A DNA stretch of 58,012 nucleotides, taken from Saprospiraceae bacterium (GTDB taxonomy: Bacteria > Bacteroidota > Bacteroidia > Chitinophagales > Saprospiraceae). This document shows, one piece after another, positions 1 to 8,920 of this stretch. The translations under genes were made by a program, and so were the position numbers. The first letter of the stretch is position 1, and every line of letters starts with the position of its first letter. Where the stretch lies: contig JARGNR010000040.1 in assembly GCA_029212405.1 (NCBI GenBank), forward strand, positions 1-58,012, read 5' to 3'. The notes beneath the pieces are model-generated. The model was not told the origin of the DNA. It was given only the letters and a program-made list of their open reading frames with translations, and ran no database searches.

Positions 1-165
1 AAATATGGAATACCATACTGTTATGGTTGAAAATAAGGCCTTGGTGTGAGTTTTTTGTTTTTAAGAAAATGGAATTTTCCCGCCCATCACTTAAAGGCCT
101 CTAGTCCTAATGAATTTGGGGATATTCGGTAGTACTGAATATCCCTTCAGTATTGGAAATAAAAA

Positions 166-188
166 AGGCCTATCAAAATGACAAGCCT
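166..188 (-). terminator. Intrinsic terminator of the acyl-CoA dehydrogenase gene
   Basis: Read on the minus strand, AGGCTTGTC pairs with GATAGGCCT (two G-U pairs) around a short ATTTT loop and is followed by a run of T. It lies 28 bp beyond the stop of the gene at 216-1439. Nothing else recognisable was seen in bases 1-165. Confidence 0.65.
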
Positions 189-215
189 ATCTATTTTTCT
201 ATTTTTGACTATACC

Positions 216-1439
216 CTATTTGAAAGCATTTAAACCAGTTACATCCATCCCAGTAATTAATAGATGAATATCGTGTGTACCTTCATACGTAAGTACCGTT
301 TCTAGGTTAGTCATATGTCTCATGATTGGATATTCGCTAGTAATACCCATTCCACCATGGATCTGTCTTGCTTCTCTAGCAATTTCCAAAGCCATATGTA
401 CATTATTCCTTTTTGCCATTGAAATCTGAGCTGGAGATGCTTTACCTTCATTCGCCAACGTTCCCAATCTCCAAGCCAACAATTGAGCTTTAGTAATTTC
501 AGTAATCATTTCAGCCAATTTTTTCTGCGTCAATTGAAATTGAGCAATCGGTTTCCCAAACTGTTCTCTCTCTTTTGCATATCTCAATGCAGAATCATAA
601 CAATCTAGTGCTGCACCTATAGCTCCCCAAGCAATACCATATCGAGCTTTCGACAAACAAGAAAGAGGTCCATTTAAACCTACAACTCCCGGAAGGATAT
701 TCTCTTTTGGTATTCTTACATCTTCAAAAACCAATTCGCCAGTGATACTAGCTCTCAACGAAAGTTTGCCATGAATCTCAGGGGTAGTAAAACCTTCCAT
801 TCCTCGTTCAACAATAACTCCTTGAATTTTACCTTCTGGATTTTTAGCCCAAACAACTGCAACATCTGCAACGGGTGAATTAGTAATCCACATTTTTGCC
901 CCGTTCAAAATTATATCGTCTCCGTCTTCGGTAAAACTCGTTGTCATTCCTCCTGGGTCAGAACCGTGATCTGGCTCTGTCAAACCAAAACATCCAATGA
1001 TGTCTCCCGTTGCCATTTTTGGAAGATACTTTCTCTTTTGCTCTTCTGATCCAAAACGATATATCGGATACATGACCAAAGACCCTTGAACGGATGCCAT
1101 GGATCTTAATCCAGAATCACATCTTTCCAATTCTTGCATGATTACTCCATAAGCAATTTCGTCCATACCACCACATCCATATTCTTCGGGAAGGCTTGGG
1201 CCAAAGGCACCAATCTCTCCCAATTGCTTGAATAAGTGTACAGGACATTCTGCTTTTTCAGAATATTGTTCGATTATTGGGCTTACTTCTCTTTTTACCC
1301 ACTCTCGCACCGCTTCTCGGGCCAATAAATGATCTTCAGAAAGTAATGCATCTACACCATAATAGTCATGATGTTCGTATTTATCTGTTTTAGATTTATT
1401 AATCATATTTTCTAATCCAGTTTGTGTTGTAGTCTCCAT
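216..1439 (-). CDS. gcdH: Glutaryl-CoA dehydrogenase (acyl-CoA dehydrogenase family)
   Basis: FAD-dependent enzyme that oxidatively decarboxylates glutaryl-CoA to crotonyl-CoA in lysine and tryptophan breakdown; cytoplasmic. The 407 residues cover the whole family fold. The flavin/substrate stretch GCFGLTEPDHGSDPGG lies near residue 150, and the C-terminal TYEGTHDIH carries the family's catalytic Glu. The SVQGSLVMYPIYRFGSEEQK stretch and the ending LNAF match glutaryl-CoA dehydrogenases better than short- or medium-chain acyl-CoA dehydrogenases. It stands alone, divergent from folB across a 95-bp gap that must hold both promoters. The Met at 1439 gives a short N-terminal extension before the conserved domain. 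The family is certain; the glutaryl specificity is an inference from motif similarity. Confidence 0.88.
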   Translation of the reverse strand: METTTQTGLENMINKSKTDKYEHHDYYGVDALLSEDHLLAREAVREWVKREVSPIIEQYSEKAECPVHLFKQLGEIGAFGPSLPEEYGCGGMDEIAYGVIMQELERCDSGLRSMASVQGSLVMYPIYRFGSEEQKRKYLPKMATGDIIGCFGLTEPDHGSDPGGMTTSFTEDGDDIILNGAKMWITNSPVADVAVVWAKNPEGKIQGVIVERGMEGFTTPEIHGKLSLRASITGELVFEDVRIPKENILPGVVGLNGPLSCLSKARYGIAWGAIGAALDCYDSALRYAKEREQFGKPIAQFQLTQKKLAEMITEITKAQLLAWRLGTLANEGKASPAQISMAKRNNVHMALEIAREARQIHGGMGITSEYPIMRHMTNLETVLTYEGTHDIHLLITGMDVTGLNAFK

Positions 1440-1534
1440 AATAATTTTTGGTTAAGGTTTGTCAACTAATAACAACGTAAAGGTATAGATATTAAATTTG
1501 GCACAAAGTAACTAAACAAAAAAAATAGAATTCG

Positions 1535-1885
1535 ATGAAGACAACTGTTTCAATAAAAGGCGCTGAATTTTTTGCTTACCATGGATATTACGAAGAAGAA
1601 CGGTTAACTGGGAATACATTTATCATCGATGCGGAGGTAGAATTAAAATCGTTTGATTCAAATGATGACAATATTCACGATACTGTGAACTATGAAAAAT
1701 TATTTGCAATTTGTGATGAAGAGATGAAGAATACTCAAAAATTGCTGGAGACAGTGGTATTTAATATTATTACAAAATTCAATGCTTCTTTTTCCAATGT
1801 CACTGGTGGTAAAGTAAAATTAGAAAAATTAGGACCTCAGCTGGGTGGTAAAGTTGAAAAAGCTGTTGTTGAAATGGAATTCTAA
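1535..1885 (+). CDS. folB: Dihydroneopterin aldolase FolB
   Basis: Converts 7,8-dihydroneopterin to 6-hydroxymethyl-dihydropterin and glycolaldehyde in folate synthesis. The 116-residue length is normal for this small octameric enzyme. Visible family marks are the N-terminal AYHGYYEEER stretch, which contains the pterin-binding glutamate, the central VNYEKL, and the C-terminal EKLGPQLGGKV with the catalytic Lys. It is divergent from the acyl-CoA dehydrogenase and followed 112 bp later by a lipoprotein gene. No other folate gene is in the window. Confidence 0.9.
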   Translation: MKTTVSIKGAEFFAYHGYYEEERLTGNTFIIDAEVELKSFDSNDDNIHDTVNYEKLFAICDEEMKNTQKLLETVVFNIITKFNASFSNVTGGKVKLEKLGPQLGGKVEKAVVEMEF

Positions 1886-1997
1886 TAGAGTTGGATGTTT
1901 TGCTGCATGCAATAGATTTCCATATTATATAGGTTTTAAAAAGATAATGACAGGTAACTTTTGTAGTATTACCGAGTCAAATGATAAAACATAAATT

Positions 1998-2699
1998 ATG
2001 AAAAAAATATATTTCTTCCTTCTGCCTTTATTTTTGGTAAGCTGTGATCCTGCAGATATACAAAAAGCAATGGATACATTAAATGTAGTAAGCAACACGG
2101 ATATAGCCAATGGATTAAAACAAGCTCTAAATTTTGGGGTGGATGAAAGTGTAGAATTTCTATCAAAAGATGGAGGATATTATACTTCTGCCTATAAAAT
2201 AATCCTTCCCGAAGAAGCTAGAAAGGTGACAGACAAACTTAAATTCATACCAGGTTTTACAGATATCGAAGAGGTATTAGTAAAAAAACTAAATCAAGGT
2301 GCAGAAGATGCGGCTTCCAAAGCAGGTCCAATTTTCTTTAACGCCATTAAAACCATGACTTTTGATGATGCCATGAATATTTTAATGGGTTCAGAAAATG
2401 CAGCAACAACATATCTGAATAATAAAACCTATACCAGTTTATACGGAGAATTTAATCCAATTATTGATTCTTCACTTAATAAATTCAGCGTACAAGAATA
2501 TTGGGGAAAAGCCGTGAATAAGTACAATCAGATTCCTTTCATTGATAAAGTAAATCCAGATTTAGGTGATTATGTAACCAATGAAGCATTAAAGGGACTA
2601 TTTGCGTTGGTAGCAAAAAAAGAAATAGGCATTAGAAATGATATTTCTCAACGTACTACTGATTTATTGAAAAAGGTTTTTGCAAAACAAGATTCGTAA
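1998..2699 (+). CDS. DUF4197 lipoprotein
   Basis: A 233-residue predicted lipoprotein. The signal peptide MKKIYFFLLPLFLVSC ends in a lipobox Cys at residue 16, followed by Asp. The rest (GLKQALNFGVDESVEFL, a central TFDDAMNILMG, and KAVNKYNQIPF) matches the DUF4197 family, common in Bacteroidota and Proteobacteria and of unknown function. It is mainly helical. The gene appears monocistronic: 112 bp follow folB, and a bidirectional terminator lies 120 bp downstream. Confidence 0.82.
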   Translation: MKKIYFFLLPLFLVSCDPADIQKAMDTLNVVSNTDIANGLKQALNFGVDESVEFLSKDGGYYTSAYKIILPEEARKVTDKLKFIPGFTDIEEVLVKKLNQGAEDAASKAGPIFFNAIKTMTFDDAMNILMGSENAATTYLNNKTYTSLYGEFNPIIDSSLNKFSVQEYWGKAVNKYNQIPFIDKVNPDLGDYVTNEALKGLFALVAKKEIGIRNDISQRTTDLLKKVFAKQDS

Positions 2700-2818
2700 T
2701 AAATCTGGATAACCCTTTATAAATAAAGACGAAATTATCAGAATATATATTAGATGCTTTTTTGTAAATTTTAAGAGCAAAACATAGCATGGATGCTGAA
2801 TAATATCGTCAATTAACG

Positions 2819-2854
2819 AAAAATAACCACTCCAAGAATTAGTGGTTATTTTTT
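2819..2854. terminator. Bidirectional intrinsic terminator
   Basis: AAAATAACCACT pairs with AGTGGTTATTTT around a nine-base loop, with A-runs on one side and T-runs on the other. It sits between the convergent DUF4197 and C40 peptidase genes and overlaps the stop codon of the latter (2839-2841), so it can serve both strands. Confidence 0.8.
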
Positions 2855-3489
2855 GTTATCCTTCCTGCAGTAACGAAGTCTTTGATCCAAAATAGTTCGT
2901 TCAACGAATTAATATTAAGACCAAGACCTTTTGCTGCAGATCTAGGTGAAGTTGCATGAACAAAAATATTGTCTCGTAAATAAATACCTACGTGGTTGAT
3001 TCTTCTAGAGGTAGATCCATGCGCTTTAAAAAATAGTAAGTCCCCCATTTGCAAATCGTTTTTGTCAATGCGTTTACAATATGTATCCAGAATACCTTGA
3101 GAACCTCCTCTTATTTTCTTGTTGAATAATTCCGATTGCATCACTCTAGCAAAACCACTACAATCAATTCCTCTTTTTTTTGTTTTAATCCTCCATTCAT
3201 TAGAAGCCTCATAGTCAGACCAATCTGGTGTTCTATAATTGGTATTCATCCAAGAAACTATAAACCAATACACTTCCGGATCCGATACTTTCAAGCTTTC
3301 GATTTTACTCAAAAGTTTTTGATTGTATTGCTCAAGTTGTAGTAATTCACTGCTTACGTTCACCATTTCTTTATCCAGGGAAGGCTGACTAGAAGAATTA
3401 TTACATGAAATGATTAAAACGGACATTAATATCCAGCAATGAATACTTAATCGTTTGAGACTTTTTCCAACTGTTGTAGAAAAAATCAA
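2839..3489 (-). CDS. NlpC/P60 (C40) cell-wall peptidase, lipoprotein
   Basis: A 216-residue secreted peptidase predicted to cut peptidoglycan stem peptides in the periplasm. The N-terminus has basic residues, a hydrophobic stretch and a lipobox (LIISC). The catalytic Cys is in GIDCSGFARVM. The catalytic His is in RRINHVGIYL, preceded by the typical GDLLFF, and a further His in the FVHATS segment can complete the triad. The start was chosen because it overlaps the pdxH stop by 4 bp, which points to translational coupling. Co-transcription with pdxH is likely; a functional link between the two is not evident. Confidence 0.87.
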   Translation of the reverse strand: MIFSTTVGKSLKRLSIHCWILMSVLIISCNNSSSQPSLDKEMVNVSSELLQLEQYNQKLLSKIESLKVSDPEVYWFIVSWMNTNYRTPDWSDYEASNEWRIKTKKRGIDCSGFARVMQSELFNKKIRGGSQGILDTYCKRIDKNDLQMGDLLFFKAHGSTSRRINHVGIYLRDNIFVHATSPRSAAKGLGLNINSLNELFWIKDFVTAGRITKNNH

Positions 3490-4127
3490 GGGGCGAGTCT
3501 TTCAATTATCCAATTCCCATCAACACGTCTATATCTCAATCGATCATGAAGTCGATTCGGTCTGCCTTGCCAAAACTCAATTTTCTCAGGCTTTAGATAA
3601 TATCCACCCCAAAAATCAGGTAAAGGTACATTGGCAACATCCATGAATTTTTTGATCATGTCCTCTTTTCTATTTGCAAGAAAGTCCTTATTTGGAATTA
3701 CTTGACTTTGAGGAGACACCCAGGCACCCAATTGACTTCCCTTCGGTCTGCTATTAAAATATGCTTGTGATTGCTCTTTTGTTGTTTTTTTAGCAAATCC
3801 AGTAATTCTAACTTGTCTTTGAAGCTTTTTCCATAGAAATAACAGAGCAATGGCTGAATGTGACTCAATCTCTTGGGCTTTATCACTATTATAATTGGTA
3901 TAAAATAAAAATCGGTCTGTTTCTAACCCTTTTAATAAAACTGTCCTTGATGCAGGATTTCCATCTTTATCTATGGTTGAGAGGGTCATAGCATTAGGTT
4001 CTAAAACTTCGGCTTTTCTAGCTTCATTAAACCAAACATGAAATTGCTTCATTGCATCAGCATCGACATGTTGTTCATCTAAGGTTGAAAGATCATAATG
4101 TTCTCTCATATCTTCTATCTTATTCAT
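3486..4127 (-). CDS. pdxH: Pyridoxamine 5'-phosphate oxidase PdxH
   Basis: FMN enzyme that oxidises pyridoxine/pyridoxamine 5'-phosphate to pyridoxal 5'-phosphate, the last step of vitamin B6 synthesis and salvage. The family marks are PASRTVLLKGL, FLFYTNYNSDKAQEI, the FNSRPKGSQLGAWVSPQS segment and the C-terminal EFWQGRPNRLHDR with the phosphate/FMN-contacting Arg and His. I start at the Met of MNKIEDMREHYD because this is where homologous N-termini begin. An in-frame Met at 4151 would add 8 residues. It is the first gene of a two-gene unit with the C40 peptidase. Confidence 0.93.
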   Translation of the reverse strand: MNKIEDMREHYDLSTLDEQHVDADAMKQFHVWFNEARKAEVLEPNAMTLSTIDKDGNPASRTVLLKGLETDRFLFYTNYNSDKAQEIESHSAIALLFLWKKLQRQVRITGFAKKTTKEQSQAYFNSRPKGSQLGAWVSPQSQVIPNKDFLANRKEDMIKKFMDVANVPLPDFWGGYYLKPEKIEFWQGRPNRLHDRLRYRRVDGNWIIERLAP

Positions 4128-4215
4128 GGATTTTACTGTTTTATATATCAAAGATAGATATGTACTAAATGTTCATTAATTATTAATAAAAGTCATTTCC
4201 ATACAAATACAACTG

Positions 4216-4554
4216 TTATAATAGCTTACTATTATTCTTATGACGATCAAAATCTCGATTCGTCTTCTTTAAAATATTATTCTTTACTGCCTTTTCAAGA
4301 TCTACTCCAGTCTGATTGGCCAAACAGGTCAACACCCATAACACATCAGCCATCTCATCAGCCAACATCTCTTTTTTTTCTTCTTCAGTTACTTCTTTCT
4401 TAAACGATTGTTCTCCATACGTTCTACTCATTATTCTGGCAAGTTCACCCACCTCTTCCGTTAAAATAGCCATGTTGGTCATTTCATTAAAATAACGAAC
4501 ACCTATTGTCGTAATCCATTGATCCACTTCTTCTTGTAATTCCTGTATTTTCAT
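4216..4554 (-). CDS. MazG-like nucleotide pyrophosphohydrolase
   Basis: A 112-residue all-helical protein of the MazG/dUTPase superfamily. The metal-binding motifs are EEVGE (about residues 30-34) and DEMADVLW (about 65-72), which coordinate Mg for hydrolysis of a nucleoside triphosphate to monophosphate and pyrophosphate. The start codon overlaps the dtd stop by one base (TAATG), so the two genes are translationally coupled. The substrate cannot be inferred; house-cleaning of damaged nucleotides is usual for single-domain members. Confidence 0.85.
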   Translation of the reverse strand: MKIQELQEEVDQWITTIGVRYFNEMTNMAILTEEVGELARIMSRTYGEQSFKKEVTEEEKKEMLADEMADVLWVLTCLANQTGVDLEKAVKNNILKKTNRDFDRHKNNSKLL

Positions 4555-5006
4555 TACTCTCTTAATTTGCTATCTACTATTATTGTTACTGGTCCATCAT
4601 TAATCAATTCAACTTTCATATCAGCACCAAAAACTCCTTTTTCCACCTGTAAACCACTTTTTGAATGCAAGTGCTTACAAAATTCCTCATACATAGGAAT
4701 AGCATGATCTGGTCTTGCCGCTTTTATAAACGAAGGGCGATTCCCTTTTTTAGTACTCGCATTTAGAGTAAATTGACTAACTACAAGAAATGCACCATCG
4801 ACGTCTTTAATGGATAAATTCATCTTATCTTCCTCGTCAGAAAATACACGCATATTCATACTTTTATTTACCAACCATTGTATATCCTCAATTGTATCTT
4901 CTGGAACCACACCTAATAATATTAAAAAACCGATGCCAATTTCGCCTGTAATAGAATTATCTACCTTTACAGAAGCTTGACTTACTCTTTGTAATACTAC
5001 TCTCAT
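4554..5006 (-). CDS. dtd: D-aminoacyl-tRNA deacylase Dtd
   Basis: Removes D-amino acids, and glycine from tRNA-Ala, to proofread aminoacyl-tRNA. The 150-residue length is normal. The conserved SQFTL (about residues 78-82) and the C-terminal NDGPVT carrying the cross-subunit Gly-Pro motif are both present, as is the N-terminal MRVVLQRVSQASVKV. It opens the dtd-mazG operon and borders the putative replication origin, reading away from it. Confidence 0.95.
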   Translation of the reverse strand: MRVVLQRVSQASVKVDNSITGEIGIGFLILLGVVPEDTIEDIQWLVNKSMNMRVFSDEEDKMNLSIKDVDGAFLVVSQFTLNASTKKGNRPSFIKAARPDHAIPMYEEFCKHLHSKSGLQVEKGVFGADMKVELINDGPVTIIVDSKLRE

Positions 5007-5036
5007 GATATAAAAAATCTAGGGATTAAAATGTAT

Positions 5037-5521
5037 TTATACACATTACAATTTTACTATAAATGTAATGAACTAATAATGAATAACACAGAAAAATTTC
5101 TATCCACACTAAAATGTGTATCAAATGATAAAAACTCATAAAATATGGATAAAAACTCGTTTTATATATTATATTAAATTATATATGTTTAAATCGTGTA
5201 TAAGTTCACTCACTTTTGAACAGTAATTTACCACATCAAAAGTGAAAAGTTATTCTGTTAATAAGTTATACACAAGATGTGGATAAATTGCAAAATATAG
5301 AATAAACATCTCCTTAAAACTCAATAAATATGGAATGCTATTCCAATAATGATCAAAAATTAGAGATGTGTATACCTAGTGAGTTAATGTGTACTATATA
5401 AGATTATTTACAATTAGTATAAATAGTCAAAAATTATATCCACAAACTAACATTACTAATAATAATGAGTTTCATTATTTAATAAAAAAAGATTATTTCT
5501 ATTACAGAAAAGGGTGGATAA
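5037..5521. other. Putative chromosomal replication origin (oriC): DnaA-box cluster with AT tract
   Basis: Three perfect DnaA boxes (TTATNCACA on either strand) lie at 5037-5045, 5266-5274 and 5278-5286; the last two form an inverted pair. One-mismatch boxes lie at 5100-5108, 5115-5123, 5195-5203, 5367-5375, 5436-5444 and 5513-5521. The segment 5161-5190 is almost pure A/T, as a DNA-unwinding element would be. The gap 5007-5579 lacks any convincing gene, and dtd and the heme A synthase diverge from it. Two parS sites lie about 3.6 kb away. Isolated perfect boxes also occur inside genes (6229-6237, 30234-30242), so density rather than presence is the argument. Confidence 0.65.
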
Positions 5522-5579
5522 CTTCAGAAATGAAATTTTTCATTCTTGTGTGGTACATTTGCAAAAGAAAACAAAAACA

Positions 5580-6500
5580 ATGTTAGAGAACAACAATAGA
5601 TCATATATCCGGTATTCATGGTTTTTGATGGGAATGGTATTTCTTGTCATTCTTGCAGGAGGGGTAGTCAGGATGACTCAAAGTGGTATGGGATGTCCAG
5701 ATTGGCCAAAATGTTTTGGTATGTGGATACCTCCTACGGATGCTAGTCAACTTCCTGCAGACTTTGAAAAATATTTAAGTAAACAGGATATTGATCATAG
5801 TTTTAATGTATTTCATACCTGGATTGAATATATCAATAGATTACTCGGTGCACTTCTTGGTGTTTTTATTTTAGGTTATTTGGTATGGACCGTTCGTAAA
5901 TTTTGGAGTACCAACAAAAAACTAGTTGGAATTGCATTTTTACTACTGGTTGCCGTAGCCATACAAGGATATTTGGGAAAGGTAGTTGTCGATGAGAATC
6001 TATCTGTAGTGAAAATTACGATACATATGATTGGTGCTTTAGTCATAGCTGCACTTCCATTAATCAATATTAATTGGCTTTCACCTAATAAATTTAAAGT
6101 GGATGGTTTGATTCGACATGGTACAACGATCATGATTATCGTGCTATTGGTTCAAATTATTTTAGGTACTCAGGTTAGGGAAGAAATAGATATGATCTCA
6201 AAGTCACTTGCGTATGAGCAAAGAGAGTTGTGGATAAATCGTTTAGGAAATATATTTGTTATTCATAGGAGTTTCTCTTGGATTGTTTTGTTAGGATGTA
6301 TGGGATTATTTATCAAAGGAAGATCGATAATGGGCTTTGCTTCACACATTAGAAATATTGTATTGGTGCTGATTAGTATTATATTACTTGGTATAATTAT
6401 GGCATATTTAAATATGCCAGCTATTGCTCAACCGTTACATTTATTACTTGCGAGTGCATTATTGATGCAGTTATTCTATACTAGATTAAAAATGGAATAG
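5580..6500 (+). CDS. ctaA: Heme A synthase (COX15/CtaA family)
   Basis: Integral membrane enzyme that oxidises heme O to heme A for aa3-type cytochrome oxidase. The N-terminal GGVVRMTQSGMGCPDWPKC is diagnostic. Four His in membrane helices (FHTWIEYINR, ITIHMIGA, VIHRSFSW, QPLHLLLA) match the two heme-ligand pairs, and about eight hydrophobic helices are visible. I start at ATG 5580 (MLENNNRSYIRY, 306 residues); an upstream in-frame GTG at 5514 lies inside the DnaA-box region and adds an unconvincing 22 residues. No other cytochrome oxidase gene is nearby. Confidence 0.9.
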   Translation: MLENNNRSYIRYSWFLMGMVFLVILAGGVVRMTQSGMGCPDWPKCFGMWIPPTDASQLPADFEKYLSKQDIDHSFNVFHTWIEYINRLLGALLGVFILGYLVWTVRKFWSTNKKLVGIAFLLLVAVAIQGYLGKVVVDENLSVVKITIHMIGALVIAALPLININWLSPNKFKVDGLIRHGTTIMIIVLLVQIILGTQVREEIDMISKSLAYEQRELWINRLGNIFVIHRSFSWIVLLGCMGLFIKGRSIMGFASHIRNIVLVLISIILLGIIMAYLNMPAIAQPLHLLLASALLMQLFYTRLKME

Positions 6501-6662
6501 TAATTGTATTTATGATTAGAATTTATTGGACAATTATTCGTTTACTATACAATAGTTTTTATTAGAATTGTATGTATTGTAATTAGAATTTTGTATCCTA
6601 CACTAAAGGGGATTAATACGATCATTTTATATTACCTTTGCAAACTGTATACTACAAAAAAT

Positions 6663-7472
6663 ATGATGATTCAAGAAGGATCTATAATCAAGGATGGTGA
6701 ATTTAAATATCAGGAAACCAAAGATAACAAAGATGGTGCTATCATATTGTTACATGGATTGATGGGTGCTTTAAGTAATTTTGGTGGTCTAGTAGAATAC
6801 TTTTCTAAGACGCACAATGTTGTGTTTCCTTTTCTTCCTATATTCGAAATGCCATTGCGCAAGCTATCAGTAATGGGATTGGTTGATTATGTAGATCGTT
6901 TTATAGAACATCAAGGATATACGAATGTACATATTGTTGGGAATAGTCTTGGTGGGCATATAGCACAGTTATATGTTTTAAGGAGACCTGAAAGAGTACA
7001 ATCGTTAACATTAACAGGGAGTTCTGGGCTGTTTGAAAATGCAATGGGAAGTACTTTTCCTAAACGTGGTAATTATGAATATATAAAGAAAAAGACAGAG
7101 GATGTTTTTTATGATTCAAAAATTGCCACAAAAGAATACGTTGACGATTTGTATAATACAGTAAACGATAGAAACAAAGCCATTCGAATAATAACAACGG
7201 CTAAATCAGCGATTCGTCATAATCTTGGAGATAAATTGCACAATATATTGTGCCCTACGCTGTTGGTTTGGGGAAGGGAAGATGGAGTTACACCATTATT
7301 TGTGGGTGAGAAATTTCATGAACTAATTCCAAATTCTCAACTCTCTATTATTGAGAAGTGTGGTCATGCTCCTATGATGGAAAAGCCAGAGGATTTTAAT
7401 TCCGTCTTCGAGGCATTTTTATCTTCCTTCAACGAAAAAGAATCCAAAGCCTCAGTGGCTTCAGATTCTTAA
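6663..7472 (+). CDS. Alpha/beta-fold hydrolase
   Basis: A 269-residue alpha/beta hydrolase. The nucleophile elbow GNSLGG carries the catalytic Ser near residue 98. The Asp lies in LLVWGREDGVTP and the His in EKCGHAPMMEKPEDF, completing the triad. The oxyanion loop is LLHGLMGA. There is no signal peptide when it starts at ATG 6663 (MMIQEGS). The start is supported by a TACCTTTG box at 6633-6640, a match to the Bacteroidota -7 element, which would put the transcript start just upstream and excludes the longer frame from 6591. The substrate is unknown. Its last 35 bases double as the opposite-strand terminator of the next gene. Confidence 0.82.
   Translation: MMIQEGSIIKDGEFKYQETKDNKDGAIILLHGLMGALSNFGGLVEYFSKTHNVVFPFLPIFEMPLRKLSVMGLVDYVDRFIEHQGYTNVHIVGNSLGGHIAQLYVLRRPERVQSLTLTGSSGLFENAMGSTFPKRGNYEYIKKKTEDVFYDSKIATKEYVDDLYNTVNDRNKAIRIITTAKSAIRHNLGDKLHNILCPTLLVWGREDGVTPLFVGEKFHELIPNSQLSIIEKCGHAPMMEKPEDFNSVFEAFLSSFNEKESKASVASDS
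7438..7470 (-). terminator. Intrinsic terminator of the 7491-8672 lipoprotein gene, embedded in the hydrolase 3' end
   Basis: On the minus strand AAGAATC, a 2-base internal loop and AAGCC pair with GGCTT and GATTCTT around ACTGA, followed by TTTTC. The element lies wholly inside the coding end of the hydrolase on the other strand, so the same bases encode the repetitive Lys/Glu/Ser-rich tail of that protein. Confidence 0.55.
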
Positions 7473-7490
7473 AACTAACTAACCCATTTA

Positions 7491-8672
7491 CTAATTCTTA
7501 AAGTAGTGTCTATCTAAGCCATCTTCAGCTGCAGTTTTGTATGCATAAGCCATAGTGGTAGTGATTTCATAATCACTAGGAAATTGCAAGACATTTACTT
7601 TTATTCTTTTATGTGTTGGTTCGGATAACGCTCTTTCATCTCCTTGAAATGTACAGGCATAATCATTGAATTCGTGTGTAACATTAATTGGAACGGTATT
7701 CACATGCATGTTGTTTAATGCATCGATAATAACTAGTCGTCCATTCATTTGTGCAATTTTTTCTCTTTGTATTTCACTGATAGTTGCACTTACATCTATA
7801 AGTCTATCTGTATATAGAATATTACCTAAAGTATCGGTTATTACTTTTCCACTTCTATCTTTTATTGGTATTTGGCCATCAATTATCCTTTTCGTTTCCG
7901 TAAACGTGTTTATTCGTTCTCTTTCTATTCCTGGAATAATTTCCGTAACTTCCATTGTTGCTATATAGTTGTAGGTGGTGTTTCCATTATCATTTATGTA
8001 GAATTTTTCCCACTTACTATTTAGTCTACTTACATTTATTTCGCTGATAATATCTAATGTATGCTCAAATGCAATGTTAGATCCTTTAGTATATTGCTCG
8101 ACTAATATTCTTGATTGACCTAATTCATACGCTTCGTTTTTTAATTCATAACTGTCTTTATAATCATTGAAGTAGAATTGAGCATCTTCAAATAAATCAT
8201 ACGCTCTTCTAGCTTCTAGTTTGTCATTATGTCTTCGTGCAAGTTCTAAATGTTTTATTGCATTACTGTAATGTGTTTCGCTTGCTGTCTTAGATGATTC
8301 ATAAATTAATTGGGTATAATCTATTATCTTTACTTCGGCCAAGTATCCATCTTCGCTTATTAACGGCAATAATGGCATTACGTAATTCTGACGTTTTTCC
8401 ATCTTGTCATATATATCAACAATACGATCATATCTGTTTCTCTTGCCGCTCAATTCTAAATGTCTAATTTCATTTAGATCTTGGTTATTAAGTTTTAAAT
8501 ATGCTTTTTCTAAAGCTTTAACATATTTAGTTTTCTTGTTTTCTTTACCTCTTAGTTTGTCAACTCCATATCTTAATGCCTTATCGTATTGGCCAGATTC
8601 AACCATTTTTTCTATTGACTTACAAGATGATAGTAAAAGTAGCGTTGATAGTATGTATATAATCTTTTTCAT
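7491..8672 (-). CDS. Lipoprotein with N-terminal helical repeats, function unknown
   Basis: A 393-residue predicted lipoprotein. The signal MKKIIYILSTLLLLSSC has its lipobox Cys at residue 17. Residues 20-200 are helical and TPR-like (KMVESGQYDKALRYGVDKL, then RAYDLFEDAQFYFNDYKD). The C-terminal half looks like beta structure (NTTYNYIATMEVTEIIPG, VNVLQFPSDYEITTT). I do not recognise the family. It is convergent with the hydrolase and divergent from methylmalonyl-CoA mutase across the parS-bearing gap. The TPR-plus-beta layout would suit a periplasmic scaffolding role, but that is a guess. Confidence 0.75.
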   Translation of the reverse strand: MKKIIYILSTLLLLSSCKSIEKMVESGQYDKALRYGVDKLRGKENKKTKYVKALEKAYLKLNNQDLNEIRHLELSGKRNRYDRIVDIYDKMEKRQNYVMPLLPLISEDGYLAEVKIIDYTQLIYESSKTASETHYSNAIKHLELARRHNDKLEARRAYDLFEDAQFYFNDYKDSYELKNEAYELGQSRILVEQYTKGSNIAFEHTLDIISEINVSRLNSKWEKFYINDNGNTTYNYIATMEVTEIIPGIERERINTFTETKRIIDGQIPIKDRSGKVITDTLGNILYTDRLIDVSATISEIQREKIAQMNGRLVIIDALNNMHVNTVPINVTHEFNDYACTFQGDERALSEPTHKRIKVNVLQFPSDYEITTTMAYAYKTAAEDGLDRHYFKN

Positions 8673-8815
8673 GGGTCATTGTTTTAGAAGTTATATCATA
8701 TATTCTGTTTGTTTGTATAATGACTTCGTTGTATCTATATATGTAACCCAGTTCTTTAGGCTTAGTATAGGATTAACCATTTAGATGTTCTTTGTAAAAT
8801 TCTTGTTAATAAAAT

Positions 8816-8831
8816 TGTTCCACGTGGAACA
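8816..8831. promoter_or_regulatory. parS centromere site 1
   Basis: TGTTCCACGTGGAACA is a perfect 16-bp palindrome identical to the widely conserved ParB-binding parS sequence. It lies in the gap between the lipoprotein gene and methylmalonyl-CoA mutase, 3.6 kb from the DnaA-box cluster. ParB loaded here would spread and organise segregation of the origin. Confidence 0.88.
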
Positions 8832-8920
8832 TTTACATAATTATGTCTTAGTGTATAATTTCTTGTATTATGTTATTCCTTTACAATTGTCTTGAATACC
8901 TTTGATACTAAATAGTACTA

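Noticed and set aside
5514-5579. Extended N-terminus of heme A synthase starting at GTG 5514
   Set aside because: It would add 22 residues with no conserved match and overlaps the last near-perfect DnaA box, so ATG 5580 is preferred.
6229-6237. Perfect DnaA box TGTGGATAA in the heme A synthase gene (also one at 30234-30242)
   Set aside because: They are single isolated copies in coding DNA, expected by chance in AT-rich sequence; kept only as a background control for the origin claim.
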